DNA of 64,000 nucleotides, from the NCBI GenBank assembly GCA_947501555.1, contig CANMWG010000001.1:868001-932000 (forward strand). Direction: 5' to 3'. Under the pieces are notes generated by a model. The model made no database searches. It had not been told where the DNA came from and saw only the letters and a list, made by a program, of their open reading frames with translations. The DNA is from an uncultured Paracoccaceae bacterium (lineage in GTDB: Bacteria > Pseudomonadota > Alphaproteobacteria > Rhodobacterales > Rhodobacteraceae). This document shows, in pieces, positions 54,104 to 62,764 of this stretch. The first letter of the stretch is position 1, and each line of letters begins with the position of its first letter. Position numbers and translations under genes: made by a program.

Positions 54104-55261
54104 TCAAAGGATGACTGTGACGACTTTCTGACCCTTCACCGCAAGCCCGACCTGCCCGTCACACAACCGCAAGGCCTCATGTCCGAACACTTCGCGCCGC
54201 CAGCCTTTCAGCGCAGGCACGTCCCGTTCGCCTGCCGCCAATGCATCAAGATCGGCAGAGGTTGCAATCAGCTTTTGCGCCACGCCTTCGTTATCGGTTT
54301 TGGCCTTCAGCAAGACCCGCAACAAATCGGCCAAAGCCGGATTGACCTGCAGTTTGGACCGTTTGTTGTCGAGCTTGGGCAGATCATCGTTCTTAACATG
54401 CAGACCCGCTTGAATACTGTCCAGAATGCCCTTTGCGATATCACCCTTACGGGCCTCACGCAAAAGCAGGCGCGATCGTCCCAAATCCTGTTCAGTTTGC
54501 GGTTTGGTTGAGGCCAGTTCCACAAGCGCATCGTCTTTGAACACCCTTGTGCGCGGGATGTTCCGGTCTTGCGCGTATGCTTCCCGAAACCGTGCCAGTT
54601 CACGTACAATGGCCAAGAACCGACCAGACGTGGTGCGGGTTTTGACCCGTTTCCACGCATCTGCGGGTTCGGTGACATAGGTGCCCGGATCTTTGAGCAC
54701 GTCCATTTCCTCGGCCACCCATTTCTTGCGTCCGGATTTTTGCAGCTGATCGGACAGATATTCATAGATGTCACGCAAATGGGTCACATCCCCAATCGCA
54801 TATTTTGCCTGCGCATCTGTCAAAGGTCTGCGCGACCAATCGGTAAAGCGCGAAGATTTATCCAAGTCGGATTTCGCGATCTTGCGCACCAGCGTCTCAT
54901 AGCCCACCTGTTCACCAAAGCCGCAAACCATGGCTGCCACTTGCGTGTCAAACAGCGGCGCCGGGATCAGCCCTGCATCCACAAAGAAAATCTCAAGATC
55001 CTGACGGGCGGCGTGGAAGACCTTCACAACGCCCACATCACGGAACAGATCATAAAGCGGTTCAAGCGACAGCCCATCAGCCAGCGGATCGACCAAGACC
55101 GCGTCCGCACCAGTTTCATCCTGATAGGCCAGTTGCACAAGGCAGAGTTTCGAATAGTATGTCCGCTCGCGCAGGAACTCCGTGTCGACCGTCACATAGG
55201 GCCGCTTGGCAGCCTCTTTGCAGAATGCCGCCAGCGCCTCAGTCGTTGTGATCTTGTTCAT
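54104..55261 (-). CDS. rnd: Ribonuclease D
   Basis: 385 residues. 3'-5' exoribonuclease for tRNA 3' maturation. The DEDD catalytic acids are in TVDTEFLRERTYYSK (Exo I), VFHAARQDLEIFF (Exo II) and YAIGDVTHLRDIY (Exo III). An HRDC domain follows (about 205-290) and a second helical domain completes the normal architecture. Confidence 0.95.
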   Translation of the reverse strand: MNKITTTEALAAFCKEAAKRPYVTVDTEFLRERTYYSKLCLVQLAYQDETGADAVLVDPLADGLSLEPLYDLFRDVGVVKVFHAARQDLEIFFVDAGLIPAPLFDTQVAAMVCGFGEQVGYETLVRKIAKSDLDKSSRFTDWSRRPLTDAQAKYAIGDVTHLRDIYEYLSDQLQKSGRKKWVAEEMDVLKDPGTYVTEPADAWKRVKTRTTSGRFLAIVRELARFREAYAQDRNIPRTRVFKDDALVELASTKPQTEQDLGRSRLLLREARKGDIAKGILDSIQAGLHVKNDDLPKLDNKRSKLQVNPALADLLRVLLKAKTDNEGVAQKLIATSADLDALAAGERDVPALKGWRREVFGHEALRLCDGQVGLAVKGQKVVTVIL

Positions 55262-55336
55262 TCTTGGTCCGTTACTCGTTCTGGCCCCCGCCCCGATTGC
55301 GGGTCATAGGCGATTTGGGCTGTAAAAGATAGTCGG

Positions 55337-55939
55337 TCACGATGTCGTTGGCAGGAAAACCGGGGTTCGGTCCCCTTTTGCATAGCGTTGCAGCACTGCC
55401 GGGTAGAGTTGATGTTCAAAAGGAAGCACGCGGGCCGCCAGACTATCGGGGGTATCATCTGGTTTCACATCGATGGTCGCCTGCCCCAGGATTGGACCGT
55501 CATCCAGCATGGCAGTCACCTCGTGCACGGTGCAGCCATGCGTCTGGTCCCCGGCCTCAAGCGCGCGTTTATGCGTGTGGAGCCCTTTGTATTTTGGCAG
55601 CAAAGATGGGTGGATATTCAGCATCCGTCCTTCCCATTGCCCCATGAATGCGGGGCTTAGGATCCGCATGAAACCCGCCAGACAGATGATATCTGGCTTT
55701 GCTTCAAGAAGCGCCTCTTGGAGAGCGGCTTCAAAGCGCGCCCGATCTTTGCCGAACGCCTTATGGTCAACCGCTTGGGTCGCGATACCCATCGCCTGTG
55801 CTTTGCCCAGCCCACCCGCCTGAGGGTCATTGGAGATGACCAGCACAGGCCGTGCCGGATGATCACCGGTCATGGATTTCGCCAGTGCCACCATATTCGA
55901 GCCCCCGCCAGAGAGCAGGATTGCAACCCGTTTGGTCAC
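55337..55939 (-). CDS. purN: Phosphoribosylglycinamide formyltransferase
   Basis: 200 residues. GAR transformylase using 10-formyl-tetrahydrofolate. [11 protein letters not shown] binds phosphate; the catalytic Asn and His are in [16 protein letters not shown]; the active Asp lies in the [19 protein letters not shown] stretch. It begins with a four-base overlap with purM (ATGA), so the two are coupled. Confidence 0.95.
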   Translation of the reverse strand: MTKRVAILLSGGGSNMVALAKSMTGDHPARPVLVISNDPQAGGLGKAQAMGIATQAVDHKAFGKDRARFEAALQEALLEAKPDIICLAGFMRILSPAFMGQWEGRMLNIHPSLLPKYKGLHTHKRALEAGDQTHGCTVHEVTAMLDDGPILGQATIDVKPDDTPDSLAARVLPFEHQLYPAVLQRYAKGDRTPVFLPTTS

Positions 55940-56976
55940 AAAAGCGTGCCTGTGTAGCGGATATTTTCACCTGTCGTCACGGTGCCGATGCGATGCACGG
56001 TTTCGCCTGCTTGGCTCAGCACATCGGTCACCCCTGCCGCCTCAGCCGCATCGACCGCCAGCATCATCCCGATGCCTGCATTAAAGGTCTTGAGCAACTC
56101 GGCCTGGGTGATCCCGCCAGTTTCGCAGAGCCATTTGAATACGGGAGGCAACGCCCAGGTATTGAGGTCAATGTCCGCGCCCATGCCTTCGGGCAGAACC
56201 CGTGGCAGGTTCTCGGTCAAACCACCGCCCGTGATATGGGCCAATGCGTGCACGCCCCCAGCCCGGATCGCAGCCAGCGCCGGCTTGACATAAAGCCGTG
56301 TGGGCGCCAGCAGCTCTGCCCCAAGGCTGTCGTCGCCAAATGGCGCTGCATCGCTCCATGCCAGCCCTGACAACTCAACGATCCGCCGCACCAACGAATA
56401 CCCGTTGGAGTGTACCCCGTCAGAAGTAAGCCCCAATAAAACATCCCCTTCCTGCACATTTGCAGGCAAGGTAGCACCCCGCTCCATCGCGCCGACGGAA
56501 AAGCCTGCCAGGTCGAAGTCTCCAGCGTGATACATCCCCGGCATTTCCGCGGTCTCGCCGCCGATCAGCGCGCAGCCGGATGCGGTACAACCTGCGGCGA
56601 TCCCTTCGATAATGCGGGTGGCCTGATCCAGTTCCAGCTTGCCGGTGGCGAAATAGTCGAGAAAAAACAACGGCTCAGCACCTTGGCAGACCAGATCATT
56701 CACGCACATCGCCACCAGATCGATCCCGATGGTGTCAACGTTGCCGGTATCAATCGCGATCCGCAGCTTGGTGCCAACCCCATCGGTTGCCGCAACCAGA
56801 ACCGGATCCACATAACCCGCTGCCTTGAGATCAAATAATGCGCCAAAACCGCCAAGCCCTGCCATTACACCGGGACGTGTGGTCTTTTTTGCAGCAGGCT
56901 TGATCCGCTCTACCAATGTATTGCCCGCATCGATATCGACACCGGCATCTGCATAGGTCAGGCCATTTTTTATCAT
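55936..56976 (-). CDS. purM: Phosphoribosylformylglycinamidine cyclo-ligase
   Basis: 346 residues. AIR synthase: ATP-dependent ring closure of [37 protein letters not shown], and [13 protein letters not shown] are diagnostic. First gene of the purM-purN pair on the minus strand. With purC, purS and purQ at 34-36 kb, five purine-pathway proteins are in the window. Confidence 0.97.
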   Translation of the reverse strand: MIKNGLTYADAGVDIDAGNTLVERIKPAAKKTTRPGVMAGLGGFGALFDLKAAGYVDPVLVAATDGVGTKLRIAIDTGNVDTIGIDLVAMCVNDLVCQGAEPLFFLDYFATGKLELDQATRIIEGIAAGCTASGCALIGGETAEMPGMYHAGDFDLAGFSVGAMERGATLPANVQEGDVLLGLTSDGVHSNGYSLVRRIVELSGLAWSDAAPFGDDSLGAELLAPTRLYVKPALAAIRAGGVHALAHITGGGLTENLPRVLPEGMGADIDLNTWALPPVFKWLCETGGITQAELLKTFNAGIGMMLAVDAAEAAGVTDVLSQAGETVHRIGTVTTGENIRYTGTLL

Positions 56977-57094
56977 GTGGGCACCCCGTTCATAAGCTGG
57001 ATGTCCGATAACGGATGGTCAGTGGCGGCGCAACGGCCTGTCATTAAGATAAACTAAATAATACGGGTTAATTCACCATTCGTTAACGCTTTCA

Positions 57095-57210
57095 GATCAT
57101 AAGAGTGGCGAGACGAAAGCGTCCTCCTCACGTATTTTCGGGTCTCGGAGTTTCGTGGCGGTGGTTGATCCAGCGGGCAAAGCCCGTTGTCAGCCGCCGC
57201 CATTTTTAGT
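57095..57210 (+). ncRNA. Candidate small RNA with anti-Shine-Dalgarno motif and terminator
   Basis: Plus-strand sequence in the 370-base gap between purM and the CAU tRNA gene. It contains CCTCCTC (57123-57129), a motif complementary to Shine-Dalgarno sequences and seen in several alphaproteobacterial small RNAs, then a long GC-rich hairpin (57157-57201, inner stem GCGGGC-aaa-GCCCGT) and five T residues (57203-57207). No reading frame accounts for this. The 5' end is a guess. The rest of the gap (56977-57094, 57211-57346) shows no gene. Confidence 0.45.
57157..57207 (+). terminator. Strong intrinsic terminator in the purM-tRNA gap
   Basis: A stem of roughly 20 pairs with several G-U pairs and one small bulge, closed by an AAA loop, followed by ATTTTT. 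It points in the plus direction, where no protein gene ends, so it must end some other transcript. Confidence 0.7.
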
Positions 57211-57346
57211 CTGCCGCTTGGGCTTAACTGATTGCGATGGCGACAGCGACCTCCCGATCTAATAAGCAATTCGAAAAGATATTCGCGCGGCGCCTTGCAT
57301 GACTGCTTGACCCATCCGTTCCTTCTGGTAATTCGGGGGACACTGG

Positions 57347-57423
57347 GGGCCTGTAGCTCAACTGGTTAGAGCAGAGCGCTCATAACGCTTTGGTTGCGGG
57401 TTCAAGTCCTGCCGGGCCTACCA
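57347..57423 (+). tRNA. tRNA with CAT anticodon (Met or lysidine-modified Ile)
   Basis: A 77-base cloverleaf with acceptor stem GGGCCTG / CGGGCCT (two G-U pairs), D-arm GCTC...GAGC, anticodon CTCATAA within GAGCGCTCATAACGCTT, T-arm GCGGG TTCAAGT CCTGC, discriminator A and encoded CCA. It has no initiator-type mismatch at 1-72. Met elongator and Ile2 cannot be separated safely by eye. A recombinase gene remnant starts 17 bases downstream. Confidence 0.93.
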
Positions 57424-57439
57424 AACGCCATTTTTCCCT

Positions 57440-57657
57440 TCATCTAAGGGTCTTAGGTGATTTATTGACAAACCTTCCAGGATGGTTCGTCAAGTTTTGT
57501 TCCGCTTTCGTGCCTGTAAGTCGCGAAAATGCTGAATCAGCCATGTCCCGTCGCCCAAACGTCTCACGGCACTTTTGAGCCATGGATAGCGTCACGTGAC
57601 CGCTGACAGCCATGATCTCGTGGGGAGTCCCGCCTGCCTTGGCGATCCTGCGGCTGA
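57440..57657 (-). pseudogene. Tyrosine recombinase (integrase) C-terminal remnant
   Basis: The minus strand encodes RRIAKAGGTPHEIMAVSGH followed by VTLSMAQKCRETFGRRD and a ~30-residue tail, the end of a phage/island integrase. The G-H box is present. The position normally held by the catalytic Tyr (Q-[KR]-Y) reads Cys (TGC). The N-terminal catalytic Arg region is gone, replaced by IS sequence. Its 3' end faces the tRNA 3' end, the usual layout for an integrase of a tRNA-targeted island. Confidence 0.75.
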
Positions 57658-57773
57658 TAGGCAGCGTTATCACTGCGATATTCCGAGCGTTGTTCATTGA
57701 AAAGGCGAACGCCGCGCGCGCTGAACTCAGCTGTGTAAGACGGGATGTGTTTGCGTTGTGTCATAAGTGCCAT
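57655..57773 (-). pseudogene. IS3-family orfA N-terminal fragment
   Basis: The minus strand reads TQRKHIPSYTAEFSARGVRL followed by FNEQRSEYRSDNAAY, the start of an IS3-group OrfA (helix-turn-helix) protein. After AAY the similarity stops and the sequence continues as the integrase fragment in another frame, so the junction is near 57656. The rest of the element is absent at this site. Confidence 0.75.
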
Positions 57774-57873
57774 CCTTGGAGAGTTTTACTCTTCGGCAAA
57801 CCCAGGGCGGTTCATTACACGTACTTTTTTGGTTCCAAAAACCTTGGCGACGGACACTTATTGCGTGAACCAG

Positions 57874-58788
57874 TTAAGATCTTTGCCTGGATAGAAAGGC
57901 ACGTCTTCGCAAAACTAAGCCAAGGCAAAAGGTAATAACGTCGCCAACAATAGCTAGTATTCGATGCAAAAAGGCGACCAAAAGGCCAGTACCCTGCCCG
58001 ATGAATAACTCCAATCCAAGCGCGATGATCCCGTCCCTGATACCAATGCCGCCCGGGGCACCTGGCATCAAAAAGCCTGCAATCCAGGCTGTAGTGAATA
58101 TGGCGGTGCAATACACGATCGAAACGGTCGAACCGGGATTCACAGCGTAGATCACACACCAAAGCGAAAGCCCTAAACAAGCAAAATTGGCTCCGTGTAA
58201 TGCCAAAGGCAAGAGGAGTTGACCAATAGTTGGCCGAGGTCGGCCCGCGCGTCTCCAAACGATAATTTGTCCGACGATGAGCCCAACAAGAACCACAATA
58301 ATTCCAGTCGCAACTAAGACAGTCGCCGCATCATCCGGTAAATCTACGGTGAGCTTTCTCATCAGATCAGGCGCGAAAATCATAAGCGTGCCCACAACGG
58401 CAAAGCCTGCCGTCAGCAATATCGCTACCTCAATCAGCATCGCCATTGTTGCGACCATATTCTGCAAACCATCTGCACGCGCCAACGCAATACGTCCAAA
58501 TAGATGCGCAACATTTCCGGGGATATATTTCCCGATTTGCGAGACCAGCAATTGGCTCTCGGCCCGCCCCGTGGGTAGCACGACGCCATACATGCGCAGA
58601 ACGGATTGCCAACTGACCGCCCCTATCAGTTGTGAGATGACGTACAGCGCAAGCCCGCCAAGCAAGCCCGCCCAAAGTACGCCCGACCGAAAATCAAGAT
58701 CAGGCATTTCTGCAATACCTCGGATTAGCACCAGCCCTAGAAAGCCAAGCGACACAACCGTGCCAATCCAGACGCTAAACCTGGTCAT
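57874..58788 (-). CDS. Lysylphosphatidylglycerol synthase TM-region / UPF0104 flippase-like protein
   Basis: 304 residues, about eight membrane helices. QLLVSQIGKYIPGNVAHLFG and FLMPGAPGGIGIRDGIIALG are the two motifs of this family. Members act as lipid or lipid-linked glycan flippase-like proteins. It starts three bases after the methyltransferase stop, in a three-gene minus-strand set with a glycosyltransferase, suggesting a role in moving or building a lipid-linked sugar. Confidence 0.87.
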   Translation of the reverse strand: MTRFSVWIGTVVSLGFLGLVLIRGIAEMPDLDFRSGVLWAGLLGGLALYVISQLIGAVSWQSVLRMYGVVLPTGRAESQLLVSQIGKYIPGNVAHLFGRIALARADGLQNMVATMAMLIEVAILLTAGFAVVGTLMIFAPDLMRKLTVDLPDDAATVLVATGIIVVLVGLIVGQIIVWRRAGRPRPTIGQLLLPLALHGANFACLGLSLWCVIYAVNPGSTVSIVYCTAIFTTAWIAGFLMPGAPGGIGIRDGIIALGLELFIGQGTGLLVAFLHRILAIVGDVITFCLGLVLRRRAFLSRQRS

Positions 58789-58791
58789 GAG

Positions 58792-59598
58792 CTAGGGCGC
58801 ACGCGCAATAACAAGGTAGCCATTACCAAAATCAGTTTGCAGGAACGGGCGTTGAATTTGACACGCCAAACGCATGAATGTCGTGGCTGGCATTGAAGAG
58901 AAAATCCGCCAAAATTTGCTTTCAATGCTGCGATCACTACCACTTTCGTCGGTCAAATCATCCGTAGATTTCTCGGCCTTTTGGGCTTGGTTAAGAACTT
59001 TACCATAGGCTCTAGCGCGCAAAATCTCCATGAAATTGGCGAGGGGAAATCCGTAACATTCAATCTTTTCAACAATGAAACCGGCATCGGTAATGGATTT
59101 TTCCAATCCTGCGCGCGTATAGCGACGCACGTGTCCCGCCCAAACATCAGCTGCATTCCACCGATGCGGGTGCGCTGGTGTCGACAATATAAGTCGGCCA
59201 CCGCGTTTGAGGTAAGGTAACCAATCACGCATCGCCGCAATGTCTTCTTCAAGATGCTCGATAACCTCAAATGACATGAGTAAATCGAAACTGCCCTTCC
59301 ATGCGGGATCAAGTTCGGTTTGAAGGTGCAAAGGACTTTGTTGTGTATTCAACATTTCGGCCAACTCCAAGGCTTGCTGTGACCTATCCACGCCGTAGGT
59401 GTCAAAACCGAGCATCGCCATTTCGGATAACAAAGCCGCCGGACCACAGCCGATATCCAGCGTCTTGCAAGGCGCAATCATTTGGATATGTCGCAAAACG
59501 CGATCACGCCGCAGAAGGTAGCGCGGCGCTGGGACCCAATTTGCATCACTGAGAGCGGGACCATAGTGTGGGTGATATGTCGGCATTGGATCACTCAT
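58792..59598 (-). CDS. Class I SAM-dependent methyltransferase
   Basis: 268 residues. Motif I TLDIGCGPAALLSEMAMLGF, then FDTYGVDRSQQALELAE and a FDLLMSFEVIEHLEEDIAAM stretch place it with methyltransferase type 11/23 proteins of polysaccharide and lipid clusters. Likely acts on a glycan or lipid carrier. Adjacent to the flippase-like gene (3 bases) and 13 bases after the glycosyltransferase gene. Confidence 0.88.
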   Translation of the reverse strand: MSDPMPTYHPHYGPALSDANWVPAPRYLLRRDRVLRHIQMIAPCKTLDIGCGPAALLSEMAMLGFDTYGVDRSQQALELAEMLNTQQSPLHLQTELDPAWKGSFDLLMSFEVIEHLEEDIAAMRDWLPYLKRGGRLILSTPAHPHRWNAADVWAGHVRRYTRAGLEKSITDAGFIVEKIECYGFPLANFMEILRARAYGKVLNQAQKAEKSTDDLTDESGSDRSIESKFWRIFSSMPATTFMRLACQIQRPFLQTDFGNGYLVIARAP

Positions 59599-59611
59599 GT
59601 TTAACCTTGTC

Positions 59612-60760
59612 CTACATCCGATTCTTATTACTCAACTCGGCCAATACATCATCATAAAGCACACGCCCAATTTCTTTTGGCTGCGCACAACTCAACATAT
59701 CTTCGGGGACAACGGGAAAACCGTCGCCACTTGCGTTATCAATGGCATCAAGCAATGCATCCGGATCGCTATGCGAGACAAACCGTAGCCCGGGTTGCTT
59801 TGTAGGGAATGTTTCAGCCATCGCGGGCGATTGACGGGTGATGACGGTGCGACCCGCGGCCAAACATTGATACACCTTGTTCGGTACAACCGAAGCGGCC
59901 TTTTGTGAGGAACCAAAAATGCCAAGGCAGATATCGGCCTGCGCAATCGCATCCGTCAGCTTGCTATAGGGCACCCAGTCCTCGCGCTCGATATGTGGCG
60001 CATCCGATGAGGCAAGCATTTCGTCAACCAACTTGCCTTGCTGCCCTTTGCCAATGATGTGCCACACATGTTGTTGTCCACGTTCTGAAAGAGCTGCGCA
60101 CAGGATCGTTTCAACCCCGTGCAAAGGGATAAGCTGACCATAAAATAGCACCCTTGTTGGACCGTCGTGAGGCTTCGGTCCAGTCAGACGAGCGAAGGCA
60201 TTAGGTTCGATACCGACCGGAACTGCGCCCGTGTGTCCGGCTGGCAAACCAAAAAGCGTGGTGATGTAATTGGCGTGAGCATGCGTATCAAGAACAACGC
60301 GTGTGGCAGCCCTGCATCCCAACCATTCTACACCCTTGAGGGCTAAAGCTGGTGGCGACCATCGCGATGTCATTTTCCGATCGTTAACAACGGTATCATA
60401 GAGGGACAAAAACATGTCCCAGACGATTGGTTTACCCTTTAGCCGCGCAAAAACCCACAGTACCAAAACGTCAAATTGCCCTAAGTAAGGGATTACGACA
60501 ACATCATGGTCTGGCGCTTGACAATACCGAAAAATCAGCCCCGGATAACTGAACACAAGTCGCAACAGCGTCAGCAGCATGGTCAGCTTGCTCAATTGGC
60601 TTTTGTCAGTGTGGCGCGACCAAACATCAGCATGGATTTCAACAATATCAACGCCCATCTCACGCAAACCGTCGCGCAAGATGCGGGTGCGTGGTTTGCT
60701 TAGATCATAAGTACCCCAGAAAATTACTCGCAGTGGTGTCGACGGACGCGTCTCACTCAT
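59612..60760 (-). CDS. Glycosyltransferase (GT4-like, GT-B fold)
   Basis: 382 residues. N-terminal RVIFWGTYDLSKPRTRILRDG; mid-region VLFYGQLIPLHGVETILCA typical of the GT4 nucleotide-sugar half; C-terminal ADICLGIFGSSQKAASVVPNKVYQCLAAGR with the conserved E/Q-type acidic replacement region. Transfers a sugar to an unknown acceptor. Its ATG overlaps the stop of a small upstream frame (ATGA). Head of the glycan-type set. Confidence 0.88.
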   Translation of the reverse strand: MSETRPSTPLRVIFWGTYDLSKPRTRILRDGLREMGVDIVEIHADVWSRHTDKSQLSKLTMLLTLLRLVFSYPGLIFRYCQAPDHDVVVIPYLGQFDVLVLWVFARLKGKPIVWDMFLSLYDTVVNDRKMTSRWSPPALALKGVEWLGCRAATRVVLDTHAHANYITTLFGLPAGHTGAVPVGIEPNAFARLTGPKPHDGPTRVLFYGQLIPLHGVETILCAALSERGQQHVWHIIGKGQQGKLVDEMLASSDAPHIEREDWVPYSKLTDAIAQADICLGIFGSSQKAASVVPNKVYQCLAAGRTVITRQSPAMAETFPTKQPGLRFVSHSDPDALLDAIDNASGDGFPVVPEDMLSCAQPKEIGRVLYDDVLAELSNKNRM

Positions 60761-60933
60761 AGGCGAAGCGTCCAGAAATCAGCATAGATCCCCCGCTTAG
60801 GCAAGACCGTTTGCAGCGGCGCTACGCCTGTGTCCCACATCAGTTTGATGCGGGTCCCAATCGGCCCCTGAATATTCACTTGGGCCCTCACCACCACGAC
60901 ATCCCCATCATCATATGGCTGCCCGTCGATCAT
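60757..60933 (-). CDS. Small reading frame, possibly the eroded end of a longer gene
   Basis: 58 codons from an ATG at 60933 to a TGA that overlaps the glycosyltransferase ATG, an overlap typical of real genes. The translation (MIDGQPYDDGDVVVVRAQVN, later GIYADFWTLRL) is protein-like and beta-rich. There is no good ribosome site and the start region is cut by stops in all frames, so it may be the surviving 3' end of a decayed gene. No family recognised. Confidence 0.45.
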   Translation of the reverse strand: MIDGQPYDDGDVVVVRAQVNIQGPIGTRIKLMWDTGVAPLQTVLPKRGIYADFWTLRL

Positions 60934-60956
60934 ATGTGCGCATATGTTTCAAGCCG

Positions 60957-61220
60957 TTATTGACCAGCAATCGTAAACGTCAATTGCTTACGCTCTTGTG
61001 CAAGCGTCGCCTCACGTCCAGCCAACCAAATTGCACCATTGTAATGCACATAGCTGCCATGCAGCGCCTGTATGTCAGCATCAAGCATATGCATGCTGTC
61101 GTCACTATTCATCGCCAAGATTAACACCCATTTATTCGCCACCAACAGCGGCGGTTGACGGCGGGCAATCAGATCGCCAAAAATTGGACGCCCAGCGTTC
61201 TTGTCGTTCTGCAAACCCAT
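60957..61220 (-). CDS. Small hypothetical protein
   Basis: 87 residues from an ATG at 61220 with GGGGAG five bases upstream. It begins MGLQNDKNAGRPIFGDLIAR and contains VANKWVLILAMNSDDSMHML and VHYNGAIWLAGREATL. No family recognised. It ends 24 bases before the next small frame; the two could be pieces of one former gene, though more than one mutation would be needed to join them. First of the minus-strand set leading to the glycosyltransferase. Confidence 0.5.
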   Translation of the reverse strand: MGLQNDKNAGRPIFGDLIARRQPPLLVANKWVLILAMNSDDSMHMLDADIQALHGSYVHYNGAIWLAGREATLAQERKQLTFTIAGQ

Positions 61221-61489
61221 ACATACTCCCCATTTGTTGGACGGGATCCGGCGTAAACTAAGCAACTCTTTGCACCTATTGATCGGGTTGTGTTGTTTCA
61301 TTTCTCTGCCAGTAGATCACAGCGGGTGGTTTGCCGCCAAGGGCGGAATGTGGCACCTTACTGCCCTCTGGCGCTTTCTGAATAAGAAAACTGCATTAAA
61401 TTCAGTATACATTCGCATACCGCCTTTTCGTTCAGCGGAAATTCAGTTATGCCCGGCATAATCATGCCCAAATCACGCGGAGCGACAAG

Positions 61490-62698
61490 ATGTCTAAAAT
61501 CAAGGTAGAAAACCCCATTGTCGAAATGGACGGGGACGAGATGACCCGGATTATCTGGGATTTCATCAAACAAAAGCTGATCCTGCCTTATGTGGATGTC
61601 GATCTGCTCTATTATGATCTGGGCATCGAAGAGCGTGATCGCACAGAAGATCAGATCACAATTGATGCCGCTGAAAAAACCAAAGAGGTGGGTGTTGCCG
61701 TCAAATGTGCAACCATCACCCCTGATGAAGCCCGCGTTGAGGAATTCGGCCTGAAAAAGATGTGGCGCAGCCCCAATGGTACGATCCGCAACATCCTTGG
61801 CGGTGTCGTTTTCCGTGCGCCCATCATCTGCAAGAACGTGCCCCGTCTTGTGCCCGGTTGGACCCAACCGATTGTCATTGGCCGCCATGCATACGGTGAC
61901 CAATATCGCGCCACAGACATGAAATTCCCTGGCCCCGGCAAGCTGTCGATGAAATTCGTTGGCGAAGATGGTCAGGTCATTGAGCACGAAGTCTTCGATG
62001 CCCCCTCATCCGGTGTCTATATGGGCATGTATAACCTTGATAAATCTATTGAGGATTTTGCCCGGGCGTCGCTCAACTATGGTCTCAGCCTTGGTTGGCC
62101 GGTCTATTTGTCCACCAAGAACACGATCCTTAAGCAATATGATGGCCAGTTCATGCTGACCTTCCAGCGCATCTTTGACGAAGAATTCAAAGATAAGTTC
62201 GATGCCAAAGGGATCGAATATCAGCACCGTCTGATTGATGACATGGTGGCCTCGGCCATGAAATGGTCAGGTGGGTTCGTTTGGGCCTGTAAGAACTATG
62301 ACGGCGATGTGCAGTCTGATACCGTAGCACAAGGCTTTGGCTCGCTTGGCCTGATGACATCGCAGCTGATGACCCCCGATGGCAAGATTGTCGAATCCGA
62401 GGCCGCGCATGGCACCGTGACCCGTCACTACCGCCAGCATCAGGCGGGTCAAGCGACCTCTACCAACTCAATCGCCTCGATCTTCGCCTGGACTGGCGGG
62501 TTAAAGCACCGCGCCAAGCTGGACGACAACGCAGAGCTGATGACGTTTTCCGATACATTGGAAAAGGTAATCGTGGACACCGTCGAAAGTGGCCACATGA
62601 CCAAGGATTTGGCGTTGCTTGTTGGTCCTGATCAGAAATGGCTGACCACAGAAGGGTTCCTCGAAAAGATCGATGAAAACCTGAACGCCGCAATGTAA
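61490..62698 (+). CDS. icd: NADP-dependent isocitrate dehydrogenase
   Basis: 402 residues, type II (eukaryote-like) homodimeric form common in alphaproteobacteria. [20 protein letters not shown] at the N-terminus, substrate-binding [12 protein letters not shown], the [11 protein letters not shown] stretch and [19 protein letters not shown] near the C-terminus. Converts isocitrate to 2-oxoglutarate with NADP in the TCA cycle. Monocistronic; a strong terminator follows. Confidence 0.97.
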   Translation: MSKIKVENPIVEMDGDEMTRIIWDFIKQKLILPYVDVDLLYYDLGIEERDRTEDQITIDAAEKTKEVGVAVKCATITPDEARVEEFGLKKMWRSPNGTIRNILGGVVFRAPIICKNVPRLVPGWTQPIVIGRHAYGDQYRATDMKFPGPGKLSMKFVGEDGQVIEHEVFDAPSSGVYMGMYNLDKSIEDFARASLNYGLSLGWPVYLSTKNTILKQYDGQFMLTFQRIFDEEFKDKFDAKGIEYQHRLIDDMVASAMKWSGGFVWACKNYDGDVQSDTVAQGFGSLGLMTSQLMTPDGKIVESEAAHGTVTRHYRQHQAGQATSTNSIASIFAWTGGLKHRAKLDDNAELMTFSDTLEKVIVDTVESGHMTKDLALLVGPDQKWLTTEGFLEKIDENLNAAM

Positions 62699-62718
62699 GC
62701 TGCTGCCTTTAAATGCAA

Positions 62719-62750
62719 AAAGGGCCGCAACGACGCGGCCCTTTTTTGTT
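62719..62750. terminator. Intrinsic terminator after icd
   Basis: AAAGGGCCGC (62719-62728), six-base loop, GCGGCCCTTT (62735-62744), then more T residues. The flanking A run on the other side lets it also serve the convergent lipoprotein gene. Confidence 0.9.
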
Positions 62751-62764
62751 TTCTATGTTTGAAA

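Noticed and set aside
57612-57935. A plus-strand frame of 107 codons next to the CAU tRNA
   Set aside because: Antisense to the integrase and IS3 fragments and to the end of the flippase-like gene; no family pattern.
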